Both the position numbers and the translations under genes were made by a program. The notes under the pieces were generated by a model, which was not told the DNA's origin, did no database searches, and worked only from the letters and a program-made list of their open reading frames with translations. From an uncultured Chthoniobacter sp. (lineage in GTDB: Bacteria; Verrucomicrobiota; Verrucomicrobiia; Chthoniobacterales; Chthoniobacteraceae): a DNA stretch of 64,000 nt. Shown piece after piece: positions 26,482 through 35,412 of this stretch. Where the stretch lies: assembly GCA_903874975.1 (NCBI GenBank), contig CAIQUL010000093.1:1-64000 (forward strand), written 5' to 3'. How positions within the stretch are numbered: position 1 is the first letter of the stretch; every line of letters begins with the position of its first letter.

Positions 26482-28254
26482 TTACTTCGCCGCCATGCGA
26501 CGGGCGATGAACTCCTGCACCTTGGGAATCTTGCAGTTGGCCAGCAGCTCCGCGGCCTTCACCGGATCGGCGGCGACGGCGGGCTCGGCGGCGTACCAGA
26601 GCAACAGCGGGAGGTTGTGATCCGTCGCATCCTCGGCATGCGACGCGAGGCCTTCGAGAATCGGCCAGCGCTGCGGGATCGGGAGGCGTTGCGCGGCGGA
26701 GGCGAGGTAAAGCCGCACCACCGGCGAGGCGTCGGCGCGCGCCATTTTCGCAAACTCCACCAGCTCCGCCGCCGTCGGCGTGCCGTCTTCGCAGCGGAGC
26801 TGGATGACCCACGCGCGCAGATATTCCAGCGGGCTTTTGAGCGTCTCCAGCGCCGTTGCCTCGTCGAGTCCCCCTACGCCGTGCAGCGCCCAGAGCGCGC
26901 GCAGCTTGCGCGTTTCATCGGGATTCTCGCGCAACATCTTTTGCAGCGCCGCCTGCACCTCCGGCTTCGCGCCGCGCTCCGCGAGCATCCGCCGCGCGTG
27001 CCGCACATACCAGTCATTGGCGTGGAGCTGCATCTGCACGAGTTCCGCGTCGGTGGCTTTCGCCAGATCCACGCCCACCGCCTTCGCGCCCTCATGCACG
27101 ATCTTGTAGATGCGCCCATTCGTCCGGTCCGTGAAGTTCCGCTGCTGATGGCACGGCACCTTGTCGTACCAGTCGTTGATCACCACGTTCCCATCCGGCC
27201 CGTACTGCGCGCTCAGGCCGCGGTACCACGCATCGGGCGACGCGAGGAAATCCATCTTCCGCTCGCTCTTCATCCCCGAGCCCGCGCGCACCAGCTTCTC
27301 GCAGCGCAGCTTGTTCATGTGGATGTCGCCGCAGAAAAACGTGTCGCGAAACTCCGCCGGCCACGTCCCGCCGAGATAGATCATCGCCCCGCAGTAGGCG
27401 CGCTTTTCGTACTCGAAATCCGCGATCGTCTTCAGGTCCGCATACGTGTGCCGGTTGCCATGCTGCCCCGCCTGCCGCTGGTAGCGCCCGCCCTGCACGG
27501 CCTGCCACATGTGCGGGATCACGCACGCGGCAAAAAACATCTGCCCGCGATCATTCCAATCCGCGCCCCACTGGTTGCTCCCGCCCTCAGCATACAGCTC
27601 GAATTTTTTCTTCCCCGGATGATACCGCCACACGCCCGCGTTCAGCTTCACGCGCTCCGTGTCGGGCGCGCCGGGCTGGCCTACGTTCGAGTTCGTGAAA
27701 ATGCCCTGCGTCCCGTAGAGCCAGCCGTCCGGGCCCCAGATGAAATTGTTCAGCGTCTCGTGGGTGTCCTGATTGCCCCAGCCATCGAGCACCACCACTG
27801 GCTCGCCGACGGCCTGATCCGTGCCGTCCTTCACCGGGAAAAAAAGCAGGTTCGGCGGCGCGCCCACCCACACCCCGCCGTGCCCCACCGCGATCCCGCT
27901 GGCAAAGGTCAGCTTGTCGTAAAAAACCGTCCGCTTCCGCGCTTTCCCGTCCGGCGCGAAATCCTCAAGGATCAAAATCTTGTCCACCGGTTTGCCGGGA
28001 CAATCCGGGTAGTTGGTATTCTCCAGCACCCACAGCCGCCCGCGGTCGTCGTAGGAGAAAGCGATGGGCTGCACCACATCCGGCTCCGCCGCCACCACCT
28101 GCGCGGAGAACCCCGGCGGCAGCTTCATCTGCCGCGCCGCCTCCGCCGCCGACAACGGCTCGGTGCGTGCGACCGGGCGGTTCCTGTCCTCAAGCGGGCT
28201 AGCGGCGACCGCAATTGAGGCGAGGGTGAGAAGGATGGAGAGCGTGGATTTCAT
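26482..28254 (-). CDS. PVC-type membrane-bound dehydrogenase domain protein (TIGR02604-like)
   Basis: A 590-residue secreted protein. Signal peptide MKSTLSILLTLASIAVAA, then a beta-propeller of the Pirellula/Verrucomicrobium sugar-dehydrogenase type: MKLPPGFSAQVVAAEPDVVQPIAFSYDDRGRLWVLENTNYP, NNFIWGPDGWLYGTQG, DWNDRGQMFF, FFCGDIHMNKL, QYGPDGNVVINDWYDK and GRIYKI. The last 170 residues are helical repeats. In relatives this continues into HEAT repeats and a c-type cytochrome in the same chain; here it stops at IPKVQEFIARRMAAK and the rest is encoded by the next gene downstream. Likely acts in periplasmic oxidation of a polyol or sugar. Confidence 0.85.
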   Translation of the reverse strand: MKSTLSILLTLASIAVAASPLEDRNRPVARTEPLSAAEAARQMKLPPGFSAQVVAAEPDVVQPIAFSYDDRGRLWVLENTNYPDCPGKPVDKILILEDFAPDGKARKRTVFYDKLTFASGIAVGHGGVWVGAPPNLLFFPVKDGTDQAVGEPVVVLDGWGNQDTHETLNNFIWGPDGWLYGTQGIFTNSNVGQPGAPDTERVKLNAGVWRYHPGKKKFELYAEGGSNQWGADWNDRGQMFFAACVIPHMWQAVQGGRYQRQAGQHGNRHTYADLKTIADFEYEKRAYCGAMIYLGGTWPAEFRDTFFCGDIHMNKLRCEKLVRAGSGMKSERKMDFLASPDAWYRGLSAQYGPDGNVVINDWYDKVPCHQQRNFTDRTNGRIYKIVHEGAKAVGVDLAKATDAELVQMQLHANDWYVRHARRMLAERGAKPEVQAALQKMLRENPDETRKLRALWALHGVGGLDEATALETLKSPLEYLRAWVIQLRCEDGTPTAAELVEFAKMARADASPVVRLYLASAAQRLPIPQRWPILEGLASHAEDATDHNLPLLLWYAAEPAVAADPVKAAELLANCKIPKVQEFIARRMAAK

Positions 28255-28447
28255 AAAATGGGGTGGTGGGAAAACCGGAGACGGCAAGTGTAATTAGAGG
28301 GATTTTGGAGAGTTTGCTTTTTGGTTTGTAGCGACCTGCTCCACGGATGGCACGGACTTCATTTGTGGAAGTCTCTCCTTTTTCATCGGCGATCTTTCGT
28401 GGAAACCTCCGGGCTGGCTGGCGCGAACCGCGGGCCGCTGCGGCGCG

Positions 28448-29738
28448 GTGGTGCGGAGCCATCCGCGGCGGAGTGCGGCGGCGGCGTTGCTCGTCCTCGC
28501 CTTCTCGGCAGGTGGCTGGTGGGCGTACGACTGGCGGCAGCGGCAGCCGAAGCCGGTGAGGATCAGCGTGAAGGTGGAAGCCACCGGGGTGACGAAGCTG
28601 GAGAAGGTGTTGCAGCCGCAGGCGCTGGCGGTCGTCTTTGGTGCTTCGGTGGCAAAGGTCGAGGACCACGCAGGGTTGCCGGTCACGACGGGCATCCGCA
28701 TGGAGCCGGCGGTCGAGGGGGAGTGGAAATGGGTGGGTGACACGCGGCTGGTGTTTCGCCCGAAGAGCGACTGGGCGGCGGGGCCGAAGTATCACATCAC
28801 CCTGGATCGTTCCCTTTTCCCCAAGCACGTGCAGCTCGAACGCTACGAAGTGGACATGCAGACGGCGTCCTTCGTGGCGACGATGCCGAAGATCGAGTTC
28901 TACACCGATTCGACGGACCCGACGGTGAAGCAGATTGTGGCGACGCTGGAGTTCACGCACCGCGTGGACATGGTGGCGCTGGAGAAGAAGCTCAGCCTCG
29001 CGATGCTCGGCGGCGCGGATGTTTTCAAAAAGGGCGCGCCTCGCTTCACGCTCACTGCGGGACTGCACCAGCGCACCGCGTATCTGCGGACGAGCGCGCT
29101 CGTGCTGCCGGAGCGCGAGGACTTCATGCGGGTGACGCTGGCGAAGGGCTTGCGTCTCGTGCAGGGCAGCGCGGAGACGGCCGTGGACATCGAGAAAAAA
29201 GTCCGCGTGCCGGACATCGCCAGCTTCTTCCGTATCGAGTCGGTGGAGGGCACGGTCGTGCGCAACCATGAGGGCGAACCCGAGCAACTGCTCCTCATCC
29301 ACACCACCGGCGCGGCGAAGTCCGAGGACCTCCAGAAAGCGCTCCACGTTTATCTGCTGCCGAAAAAGTCCGCCGACCAAGACGCCGAAGCTGACGAAAA
29401 GAAATGGGCGGGCCCGAAGAAAATCGACGAGGAGGTGCTCAAGAAAGCGGTGCTGCTGCCGATCAAGCTCGTCCCGTCCGGCAAGGAAAACACCGACCTG
29501 CACAGTTTCCGGATCAGCCTCGAAACCGCCGGTCAGCTTTTCGTGACGATCGCCAAAGGTGTCAGGCCGCTGGGCGGATTCACGCTCGGCGAGGATTACG
29601 CGAACGTGCTCGCGGTACCGAAGCTCCCGCGCGAAATCGAGATTCAGGGCCAAGGCGGCGTGTTTGCGCTGAACGGCGAGCGGAAGCTGTCCAGTAAGTC
29701 GCGCGGCGTCCGCCAGATCGAATACGAGATCGCGCGCG
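28448..29738 (+). pseudogene. Alpha-2-macroglobulin-like gene, N-terminal fragment only
   Basis: The frame opens with a signal or anchor segment (AAALLVLAFSAGGWWAYDW) and continues with macroglobulin-like beta domains of the bacterial alpha-2-macroglobulin (YfhM) type (VFGASVAKVEDHA, VGDTRLVFRPKSDWAAGPKYHITLD, IEFYTDSTDPTVKQIVATLEFTHRVD, ending SSKSRGVRQIEYEIAR). After about 430 residues homology stops. Full proteins are about 1500-2000 residues with a bait region and a thioester; both are absent. The frame runs on 250 bases out of register through the following pbpC remnant. GTG 28448 is the likely start. Confidence 0.78.
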
Positions 29739-30191
29739 GTCTTCGATCACTACGTGCTCGCGGTGTGGGTCGGCAATTTCGACGGACGCCGCAATCCCGC
29801 GTTCATCGGCCGCACCTGCGCGGGTCCGTTGCTGTTTCAAATGATCGACAGCATGCGGCTCCAGAGTCGATCCCGGCCGCCGCCCATCGCGCCCGGCTCG
29901 GGTGTGGAGATGACCGCGCGCACCGGCAAGCCGCCGCAGATCGCGTCGCCGGTCAGCGGTCGCGTCGATGCGCTGGGCAACGGTAATGATGCCATCGCGC
30001 TCCAGACGGACACGGAGCCGGATGTGGCGAAGCTCTACTGGTTCGCGGGCAAAGTATTTCTCGGTGCCGCGGCGCCGCGCGAGGCGCTGCGCTGGTATCC
30101 CGCGCCAGGCGTGTATCATCTCACGGCGGTCGACGACCGGGGGCGCTCCAGCACCTGCAAAGTCACGCTGCAAACCGTCGCCGTAAAGTAG
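29739..30191 (+). pseudogene. pbpC: Penicillin-binding protein 1C, C-terminal fragment
   Basis: In a different frame from the fragment before it, the sequence VFDHYVLAVWVGNFDGRRNPAFIGRT is the end of the transpeptidase domain of PbpC, and the following 100 residues match its C-terminal BiPBP_C domain (SPVSGRVDALGNGNDAIALQTD, WYPAPGVYHLTAVDDRGRS), ending at the normal C-terminus. The catalytic Ser, the transglycosylase domain and about 600 residues are missing. In many bacteria pbpC lies just downstream of the alpha-2-macroglobulin gene, so both fragments come from one deleted operon. The TAG stop overlaps a palindromic repeat. Confidence 0.8.
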
Positions 30192-30242
30192 CTTGGACTT
30201 TAGTCCAACGGCCGGTGAAGCGTTTGGACTAAAGTCCAAGCT
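30190..30242. repeat. GCTTGGACTTTAGTCCAA palindrome, copy 1
   Basis: Perfect 19-nt arms AGCTTGGACTTTAGTCCAA (30190-30208) and its reverse complement (30224-30242) around a 15-nt loop. Each arm is itself nearly palindromic (TTGGACTTTAGTCCAA). Lies between the pbpC remnant and bioF. A second copy is at 35315-35366. Confidence 0.85.
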
Positions 30243-30289
30243 CCTTTGCCGAATAAGACTTCCGCGCTTCGGCGGTTGTCCATACACCG

Positions 30290-31468
30290 ATGCCCATGCC
30301 GCAAACGATCGCCTCCGAACTCGCTGAACTGCGCGCGCGGTCGCTGTTGCGGTCGCTGCGGGAGATGGATTCGCCGCAGCAGCCGACAGTGGAGTTGGCG
30401 GGAAAAAAGCTCATCAATTTCTCCTCGAACGACTACCTCGGTCTGGCCACCGAGCCCGCGCTGCGCGAGGCGGCAAAGGCGGCGATCGACCAGTATGGCG
30501 TGGGCGCGGGCGCGAGCCGGCTGGTCTGCGGCACGCTTTCGCCGCATGTGCGGCTGGAGGAAAAACTCGCGGAGTTCAAGCGCACGGAAGCGGCGCTCAC
30601 ATTTTCCAGCGGCTACGCGACGGCGCTCGGGACGCTGGGGGCGCTGTGCCAGAAAGACGACGTGATCATTTTGGACAAGCTCGCGCACGCTAGCCTGATC
30701 GACGGCGCACGGCTGAGCGGCGCGCACGTGCGTGTCTTTCCGCACAACCACATGGGCAAGCTGGAGAGTCATCTCGCGTGGGCGCGTGACAATTTCCCTG
30801 AGGCGCGTGTGGTGGTGGTCACGGAGGCGGTTTTCAGCATGGACGGCGATTGGGCGCTGCTCGCGGAGATCGTGGAATTGAAGCTGCGCTTCGGTGCGCT
30901 GCTGCTGCTCGACGAGGCGCACGCGGTCGGCGTGATCGGCGCGCACGGGCGCGGGCTGGCGGAGCAACTCGGGCTGGCCGGCGCGGTGGACATTCACATG
31001 GGCACGCTGAGCAAGGCGCTCGGCGTGAGCGGCGGCTACGTGTGCGGCGGGCGGCGGTTGATCGAGCTGCTGGTGAACCGCGCGCGGAGTTTCATCTACT
31101 CCACCGCGCCATCGCCCGCAGTGGCGGCGGCGGGATGTGCGGCGGTGGAGTGGATGCTGTCGGCAGCGGGGGAGAAGCGGCGGCAGCAGCTTCGGCAAAA
31201 TCTCGCGCAGTTTGCGTCGGAGATGCCGCCGCTGTTTTCCGGCGAGAGGAAAGTGCAGAGCGCGATCGTGCCGGTGATCGTGGGGAAGGCGGAGGCGGCG
31301 CTCGAAGCGGCGCAGTTGCTGGCGGACAAAGGGTTTCTCGTCCCGGCGATCCGCTTCCCGACGGTGGCGCGCGACGCGGCGCGGCTGCGGGTGACGCTCT
31401 CCGCGCGGCACACGCCGCGGCAGATCAGCGGGTTGTGCGCGGTGCTGCGGAATATCGCGGCGGGGTAG
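30290..31468 (+). CDS. bioF: 8-amino-7-oxononanoate synthase (biotin synthesis) or close homologue
   Basis: A 392-residue PLP-dependent alpha-oxoamine synthase that condenses pimeloyl-thioester with alanine. Markers: NFSSNDYLGLATEPALREAA, GVGAGASRLVCGTLSPHVRLEEKLAEFK, VFSMDGDWALL, LLLLDEAHAVGVIGAHGRG and the PLP lysine in GTLSKALGVSGGYVCG. The family also includes glycine C-acetyltransferase (Kbl), but the SASRLVCG-type loop and overall length favour BioF. No other bio genes are near. ATG 30290 or 30296. Confidence 0.88.
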   Translation: MPMPQTIASELAELRARSLLRSLREMDSPQQPTVELAGKKLINFSSNDYLGLATEPALREAAKAAIDQYGVGAGASRLVCGTLSPHVRLEEKLAEFKRTEAALTFSSGYATALGTLGALCQKDDVIILDKLAHASLIDGARLSGAHVRVFPHNHMGKLESHLAWARDNFPEARVVVVTEAVFSMDGDWALLAEIVELKLRFGALLLLDEAHAVGVIGAHGRGLAEQLGLAGAVDIHMGTLSKALGVSGGYVCGGRRLIELLVNRARSFIYSTAPSPAVAAAGCAAVEWMLSAAGEKRRQQLRQNLAQFASEMPPLFSGERKVQSAIVPVIVGKAEAALEAAQLLADKGFLVPAIRFPTVARDAARLRVTLSARHTPRQISGLCAVLRNIAAG

Positions 31469-31476
31469 AAAGCAAC

Positions 31477-31623
31477 GGTCATTCTGAGCGGAGCGCCGCG
31501 GGGGCGAAGGCGGGGGAGAGGCGTGAGATTTCGCCCTCCGCCTGCGCCCGAAGAAATAGTTGGAGGTCCTTCGACTGCGTTCCCGCCCGCCTGCGCCCGC
31601 CGGGAACTCCGCTCAGGATGACA
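31477..31623. repeat. GTCATTCTGAGCGGAG ... CTCCGCTCAGGATGAC repeat
   Basis: Inverted ends 31477-31493 and 31608-31623 surround a 115-base centre with GGTCCTTCGACTGCG. This is the well-known dispersed element with CATCCTGAGCGGAG ends. Its right end supplies the last codons and the TGA stop of the methyltransferase gene on the minus strand. Confidence 0.78.
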
Positions 31624-32779
31624 GGGGGGATGGGGTCGCTGCGCTCGGTGAGATGCCGAGCGTAATGGCGGGCTCGCGGGCGAAGCGGAAGCCGGTGAGC
31701 GGGGTGGGGGAGGCCGTCGCTTTTTCGAGGGTCAGGACTTGGAAACTGCGGCCCATCATTTGCGGGTGCATGAGTGTTTTGAAGGCGCGGAGTTCGCGCT
31801 GGCTCGCGGGGGTGTCGGGGATGGTGCCGGGGAAGTGCAGGGTGCCGAGGGCGACGATGAAATGGTGCTGATCGGTGAAGCCCGCGACGCGCAGACCGGC
31901 GGCGCTGGCGCGCTCGGCGAGGGCGGTGAAATCAACGTGCGCGGTGAGGTCGGTTTCGCCCGGCGCGGCGAGGAGGTCAGCGACGCGGCGGTGTTGGGCG
32001 TAGCCGGTGAGGGTGCCGGTGGTGCGCTCGGGGCGGTAATAGTCGGCGCGGGGAAAGCCGTAGTCGATGACGAGCGCGAAGCCGCGGGTGAGTTTGGCGG
32101 CGAGGGCGTCGATCCAGGCGAGCGCGGCGAGATTGATCTCGGTGCGGTAGCCGGCGGGGACGGGCGGGAGCTTGGCGAGGGCGGCTTGAAGGGGCGCGTC
32201 GGTGATGGAGAGATCGGTGAAAACGAAGCGCTCGCCGTCGAGGGCGACGTGGGTTTCACGCCAGGCGGTGCCGTCCCACGCGACGGCGTGGATAGGGAAG
32301 GCGTCGAGGAGTTCGTTGGAAAAATGGACGCCGGTGAAGGCGGGGAGCGCGTCGAGGGTGGGGAACCAGTGAGCGGTGAATTCGCCGAGCGTTTCGCTCT
32401 GCGCGGCACGCAGCGCGGCGGAGGGCTCGACGATGTGGTAGCGCGTGGCGGCGAAGCACGCGGGCGCGTTGGTGCGGAGTGCGGTGAGAACGTCGCGAGC
32501 GAAGTCGCCGCGATGCGCGCCCTGCTCCACGAGGGTGAACTCGCGCGGCTCGCCGAGGCGCTCCCACATTTCGGCAAACTGCCGGGCGAGCAGCGTGCCG
32601 AAAAGTGGGCCGACGCTGACGCTGGTGAAAAAGTCGCCGCCGCGCCCGATGCCCGCGCGACCCGACGTGTAGTAGCCGTGCTCGGGATGGTAGAGCGCGG
32701 CTTCCATGAAATCGCGGAACGGGATCGGACCGTCGTGCGCGATCCGGGCGCGGAGAATCGCTGGCAGCGCGCCGGTCAT
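31613..32779 (-). CDS. MidA/NDUFAF7-type class I SAM-dependent methyltransferase (DUF185)
   Basis: A 388-residue methyltransferase. The family signature is clear: IPFRDFMEAALYHPEHGYYTSG, GRGGDFFTSVSVGPLFGTLLARQFAEMWE, TLVEQGAHRGDFARDVL (SAM-binding; G-x-G is replaced by GAHRG), FSNELLDAFPIH, LVIDYGFPRADYY, GTLTGYAQHR, HVDFTALAE. The eukaryotic homologue methylates an arginine of a complex I subunit; bacterial targets are unknown. It begins 32 bases after deoA on the same strand. The C-terminal residues (ISPSAATPSPLSS) and the stop come from a repeat element, so the original C-terminus may differ. Confidence 0.87.
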   Translation of the reverse strand: MTGALPAILRARIAHDGPIPFRDFMEAALYHPEHGYYTSGRAGIGRGGDFFTSVSVGPLFGTLLARQFAEMWERLGEPREFTLVEQGAHRGDFARDVLTALRTNAPACFAATRYHIVEPSAALRAAQSETLGEFTAHWFPTLDALPAFTGVHFSNELLDAFPIHAVAWDGTAWRETHVALDGERFVFTDLSITDAPLQAALAKLPPVPAGYRTEINLAALAWIDALAAKLTRGFALVIDYGFPRADYYRPERTTGTLTGYAQHRRVADLLAAPGETDLTAHVDFTALAERASAAGLRVAGFTDQHHFIVALGTLHFPGTIPDTPASQRELRAFKTLMHPQMMGRSFQVLTLEKATASPTPLTGFRFAREPAITLGISPSAATPSPLSS

Positions 32780-32811
32780 CGGTGGTCCATCTTTCGCCGT
32801 TTCATCATTTC

Positions 32812-34044
32812 TCAGGCGACCGTGATGGCGGCTTCGATGAGCGGGAGTGCGGCTTGCAGGCTGGCGGCGGAGCGGGCGTGGACGCGGAGGAGCGGGTCGC
32901 CACGGCCGAAGGCAGCACCCACCGATTGAACCGCGCTGACGCCGACTGCGAAGTCGATGGTGTCGCTGGCTTTGGCCCGACCCGCGCCGAGAGCGACGCA
33001 CGCGCGGCCGATGCCGCCGGCATCCATACGGGTGAGGCGCCCGCTTTGGCTGGCGCAAACCTCGTGGATGACGGGCGCGCGATGGACATCGGTGATGCGT
33101 TCCAGCGCGGTGGCATCGCCGCCCTGCGCCTCGACCATGGCGACGAATTTTTTCCACGCGGTGCCGTCCTGCAGCCATTGCGCGAGCTGGGCGCGCGGGG
33201 CGTCGGCGACTTTTTCGGCGAGGTCGAGGGTAAGGTCGATCATGTCCTGCGGCCCGCCGCCGCGCAGGCACTCGACGGCTTCCGCGACTTCAAGCGCATT
33301 GCCGGCGGTGCGGCCGAGGGGCTCGTCCATCGGGGTGAGGAGGTGGCTGGTGGCCACGCCCATCTCGCGGCCCACGGCGGCGAGGGCGGTGGCGAGTTCG
33401 GCCGCTTCGCCGCGCGTTTTCATGAAAGCGCCGGAGCCGAATTTTACATCGAGCACGAGCCGGTCGAGCGACTCCGCGAGCTTTTTGCTCATGATGCTGG
33501 CGACGATGAGCGGCTGCGACGGCACGGTCGCGGTGACATCGCGGAGGGCGTAAAGTTTTTTGTCCGCCGGACAGATGTTCTCGGTCTGGCCGATCATGGC
33601 GACGCCGAGGCGGATGAGCTGCGCGAGGGTTTGCTCTTCGCTAAGCGAGACATTGAAACCGGGAATACTTTCGAGTTTGTCGAGCGTGCCGCCGGTGATG
33701 CCAAGGCCGCGACCCGAGATCATCGGCACCCATAAATGATCGCACGCGAGGAGCGGCGCCAGGACCAGCGAGACTTTGTCGCCGATGCCACCGGTGCTGT
33801 GTTTATCGACCTTGGGCGGCGAGTCGGCGGGATAGCGGAGGACGTTTCCGCTGTGCATCATGGCTCGCGTGAGCGCGCCGGTTTCCGCCGCCGTCATGCC
33901 GCGAAAGAAGACGGCCATGGCGAAGGCGCTGGCCTGGTAGTCGGGGATTTCGCCGGCGGTGTAGCCGCGGATGAACTCGGCGATTTCGGCGGCGTCGAGT
34001 TCCGCGCCGTCGCGTTTGCGTTCGATGAAGGTGGGGATGTGCAT
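32812..34044 (-). CDS. deoA: Thymidine phosphorylase
   Basis: A 410-residue pyrimidine-nucleoside phosphorylase that releases deoxyribose-1-phosphate from thymidine. It carries the family signature SGRGLGITGGTLDKLESIPG and the phosphate site KVDKHSTGGIGDKVSLVLAPLLA; helical N-terminal FIERKRDGAELDAAEIAEFIRGYTAGEIPDYQASAFAMA. Some residues differ from E. coli but length is close. With deoB just downstream on the same strand it forms a deoxynucleoside salvage unit: DeoA releases deoxyribose-1-phosphate, DeoB isomerises it to the 5-phosphate. Confidence 0.94.
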   Translation of the reverse strand: MHIPTFIERKRDGAELDAAEIAEFIRGYTAGEIPDYQASAFAMAVFFRGMTAAETGALTRAMMHSGNVLRYPADSPPKVDKHSTGGIGDKVSLVLAPLLACDHLWVPMISGRGLGITGGTLDKLESIPGFNVSLSEEQTLAQLIRLGVAMIGQTENICPADKKLYALRDVTATVPSQPLIVASIMSKKLAESLDRLVLDVKFGSGAFMKTRGEAAELATALAAVGREMGVATSHLLTPMDEPLGRTAGNALEVAEAVECLRGGGPQDMIDLTLDLAEKVADAPRAQLAQWLQDGTAWKKFVAMVEAQGGDATALERITDVHRAPVIHEVCASQSGRLTRMDAGGIGRACVALGAGRAKASDTIDFAVGVSAVQSVGAAFGRGDPLLRVHARSAASLQAALPLIEAAITVA

Positions 34045-34047
34045 GCG

Positions 34048-34079
34048 GAAATGACGAATGACGGAATGACGAATGACGG
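34048..34079. repeat. Tandem GAATGACGAATGACG units between deoB and deoA
   Basis: A 15-base unit AATGACGAATGACGG occurs twice in a row (34050-34079), itself built of AATGACG half-units. It fills most of the 50-base gap between the two deo genes. Confidence 0.65.
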
Positions 34080-34094
34080 GCCGGGAGCAATGAC

Positions 34095-35234
34095 TCAGCG
34101 AGGTTTGCCGAGAAAACTTTCGCCGACGGGCCAGGGCGGGAGGTGAAAAAAATCGGCGAGGGTGGCGGCGATGTCGGCGAAGGTTTGGCGGGTGCCGAGG
34201 TCGGTGCGGCGGTTGGCGTGGAGGACGAGGAGCGGGACTTCTTCGCGGGTGTGGTCGGTGCCGCGCCAGGTGGGATCGTTGCCGTGATCGGCGGTGATGA
34301 TGACGAGGTCGTCGGGCGCGCAGCGGGGAACGAAAGTGGCGAGCCAGAGGTCGAACTGGGCGAGGGAGTTGGCGTAGCCGGCGACATCGCGGCGGTGGCC
34401 GAAGAGCATGTCGAAATCGACGAGGTTGGCGAAGATGAGGCCGTCACGACCGGTGGCCCAGAGCGCGTCGATGGCGGACATGCCGTCGGCGTTGGAGGCG
34501 GTGGGCGTGGAGCTGGTGAGGCCACGGCCCGCGAAGATGTCGCTGATTTTTCCCACGCCCTCGACGGACCGGCCCGCAGCGGCGAGGGCGTCGAGGACGG
34601 TGCGCGGGGGGACGGCGGAAAAGTCGTGCCGGCCGTTGGTGCGTTGAAACGCGCCGGCCTCGCCAGCAAAGGGCCGGGCGATGACACGACCGATGCGCCA
34701 GGCATCGGCGTGGCGGCGGGCGATGCGACAAATTTCGTAGAGTCGAGGGAGCGGGATGACGCTCTCGTGGGCGGCGATTTGGAGGACGGAATCGGCGGAG
34801 GTGTAGAGGATCGGGCAGCCGGTGCGGACGTGCTCGGCACCGAGTTCGGCGAGGAGGGTGGTGCCGCTTTGCGGGTAGTTGCCGAGGAAGGTCACGCGGG
34901 CTTCGTCTTCGATGGCGCGGACGAGTTCGGGCGGAAACGCGACGTAGGTGGCAAAGGGCTGGTCGAGGATGACGCCGGCGATTTCCCAATGGCCGGTGGT
35001 GGTGTCTTTGCCGGCGGAGCGCTCGCGCATGCGACCGTGGCTGGCGATTGGTTCGGGCGCGTGCTTTGCGCCGATGATCTGCCCGAGGCCGAGGGAGAAA
35101 GACGTCGGGAGCACGAGCGCGGGCTGCGCGGCGAAGATGTGGCGGAGAGTATCGGCACCGGCGTCGCCGTAGGCCGCGGCGTCGGGCGCGTGGCCGCAGC
35201 CCACGCTGTCGAGGACGAGCAGGAGGGCGCGCAT
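34095..35234 (-). CDS. deoB: Phosphopentomutase
   Basis: A 379-residue alkaline-phosphatase-superfamily mutase that converts deoxyribose-1-phosphate to the 5-phosphate. Metal-site motifs are intact: [27 protein letters not shown] at the N-terminus, [14 protein letters not shown] with the phospho-accepting Thr, [21 protein letters not shown], and [28 protein letters not shown] 35234 gives the standard [12 protein letters not shown] start. deoB precedes deoA on the minus strand, so the unit is deoB-deoA-methyltransferase. Confidence 0.95.
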   Translation of the reverse strand: MRALLLVLDSVGCGHAPDAAAYGDAGADTLRHIFAAQPALVLPTSFSLGLGQIIGAKHAPEPIASHGRMRERSAGKDTTTGHWEIAGVILDQPFATYVAFPPELVRAIEDEARVTFLGNYPQSGTTLLAELGAEHVRTGCPILYTSADSVLQIAAHESVIPLPRLYEICRIARRHADAWRIGRVIARPFAGEAGAFQRTNGRHDFSAVPPRTVLDALAAAGRSVEGVGKISDIFAGRGLTSSTPTASNADGMSAIDALWATGRDGLIFANLVDFDMLFGHRRDVAGYANSLAQFDLWLATFVPRCAPDDLVIITADHGNDPTWRGTDHTREEVPLLVLHANRRTDLGTRQTFADIAATLADFFHLPPWPVGESFLGKPR

Positions 35235-35314
35235 CAGCGGTGGGCGGTGGTGGGCATGGGACAGAGGTTTAGGGGATGGTGCAGGATTGGGGAATGCGGA
35301 AACGGGGAGGGCGC

Positions 35315-35366
35315 AGCTTGGACTTTCGTCCAAAGTGGAGAGGGGACTTGGGACGAAAGTCCAAGC
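35315..35366. repeat. GCTTGGACTTTCGTCCAA palindrome, copy 2
   Basis: Arms 35315-35333 and 35348-35366 are reverse complements apart from one inserted G. It is the same family as 30190-30242, with TTTCGTCC in place of TTTAGTCC; the change occurs in both arms, so base pairing is kept. Confidence 0.8.
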
Positions 35367-35412
35367 GACTTTCCGTATTCCCGGATGGGCGCGGCGTGGT
35401 AGCGTCCGCGCC

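Noticed and set aside
25333-28218. 961-codon plus-strand frame opposite the dehydrogenase/cytochrome pair
   Set aside because: Antisense artefact of GC-rich coding sequence that also reads through the repeat.
32256-32275. parS-like TTTCACG word
   Set aside because: It matches only half of the parS palindrome and lies inside a coding gene far from parB.
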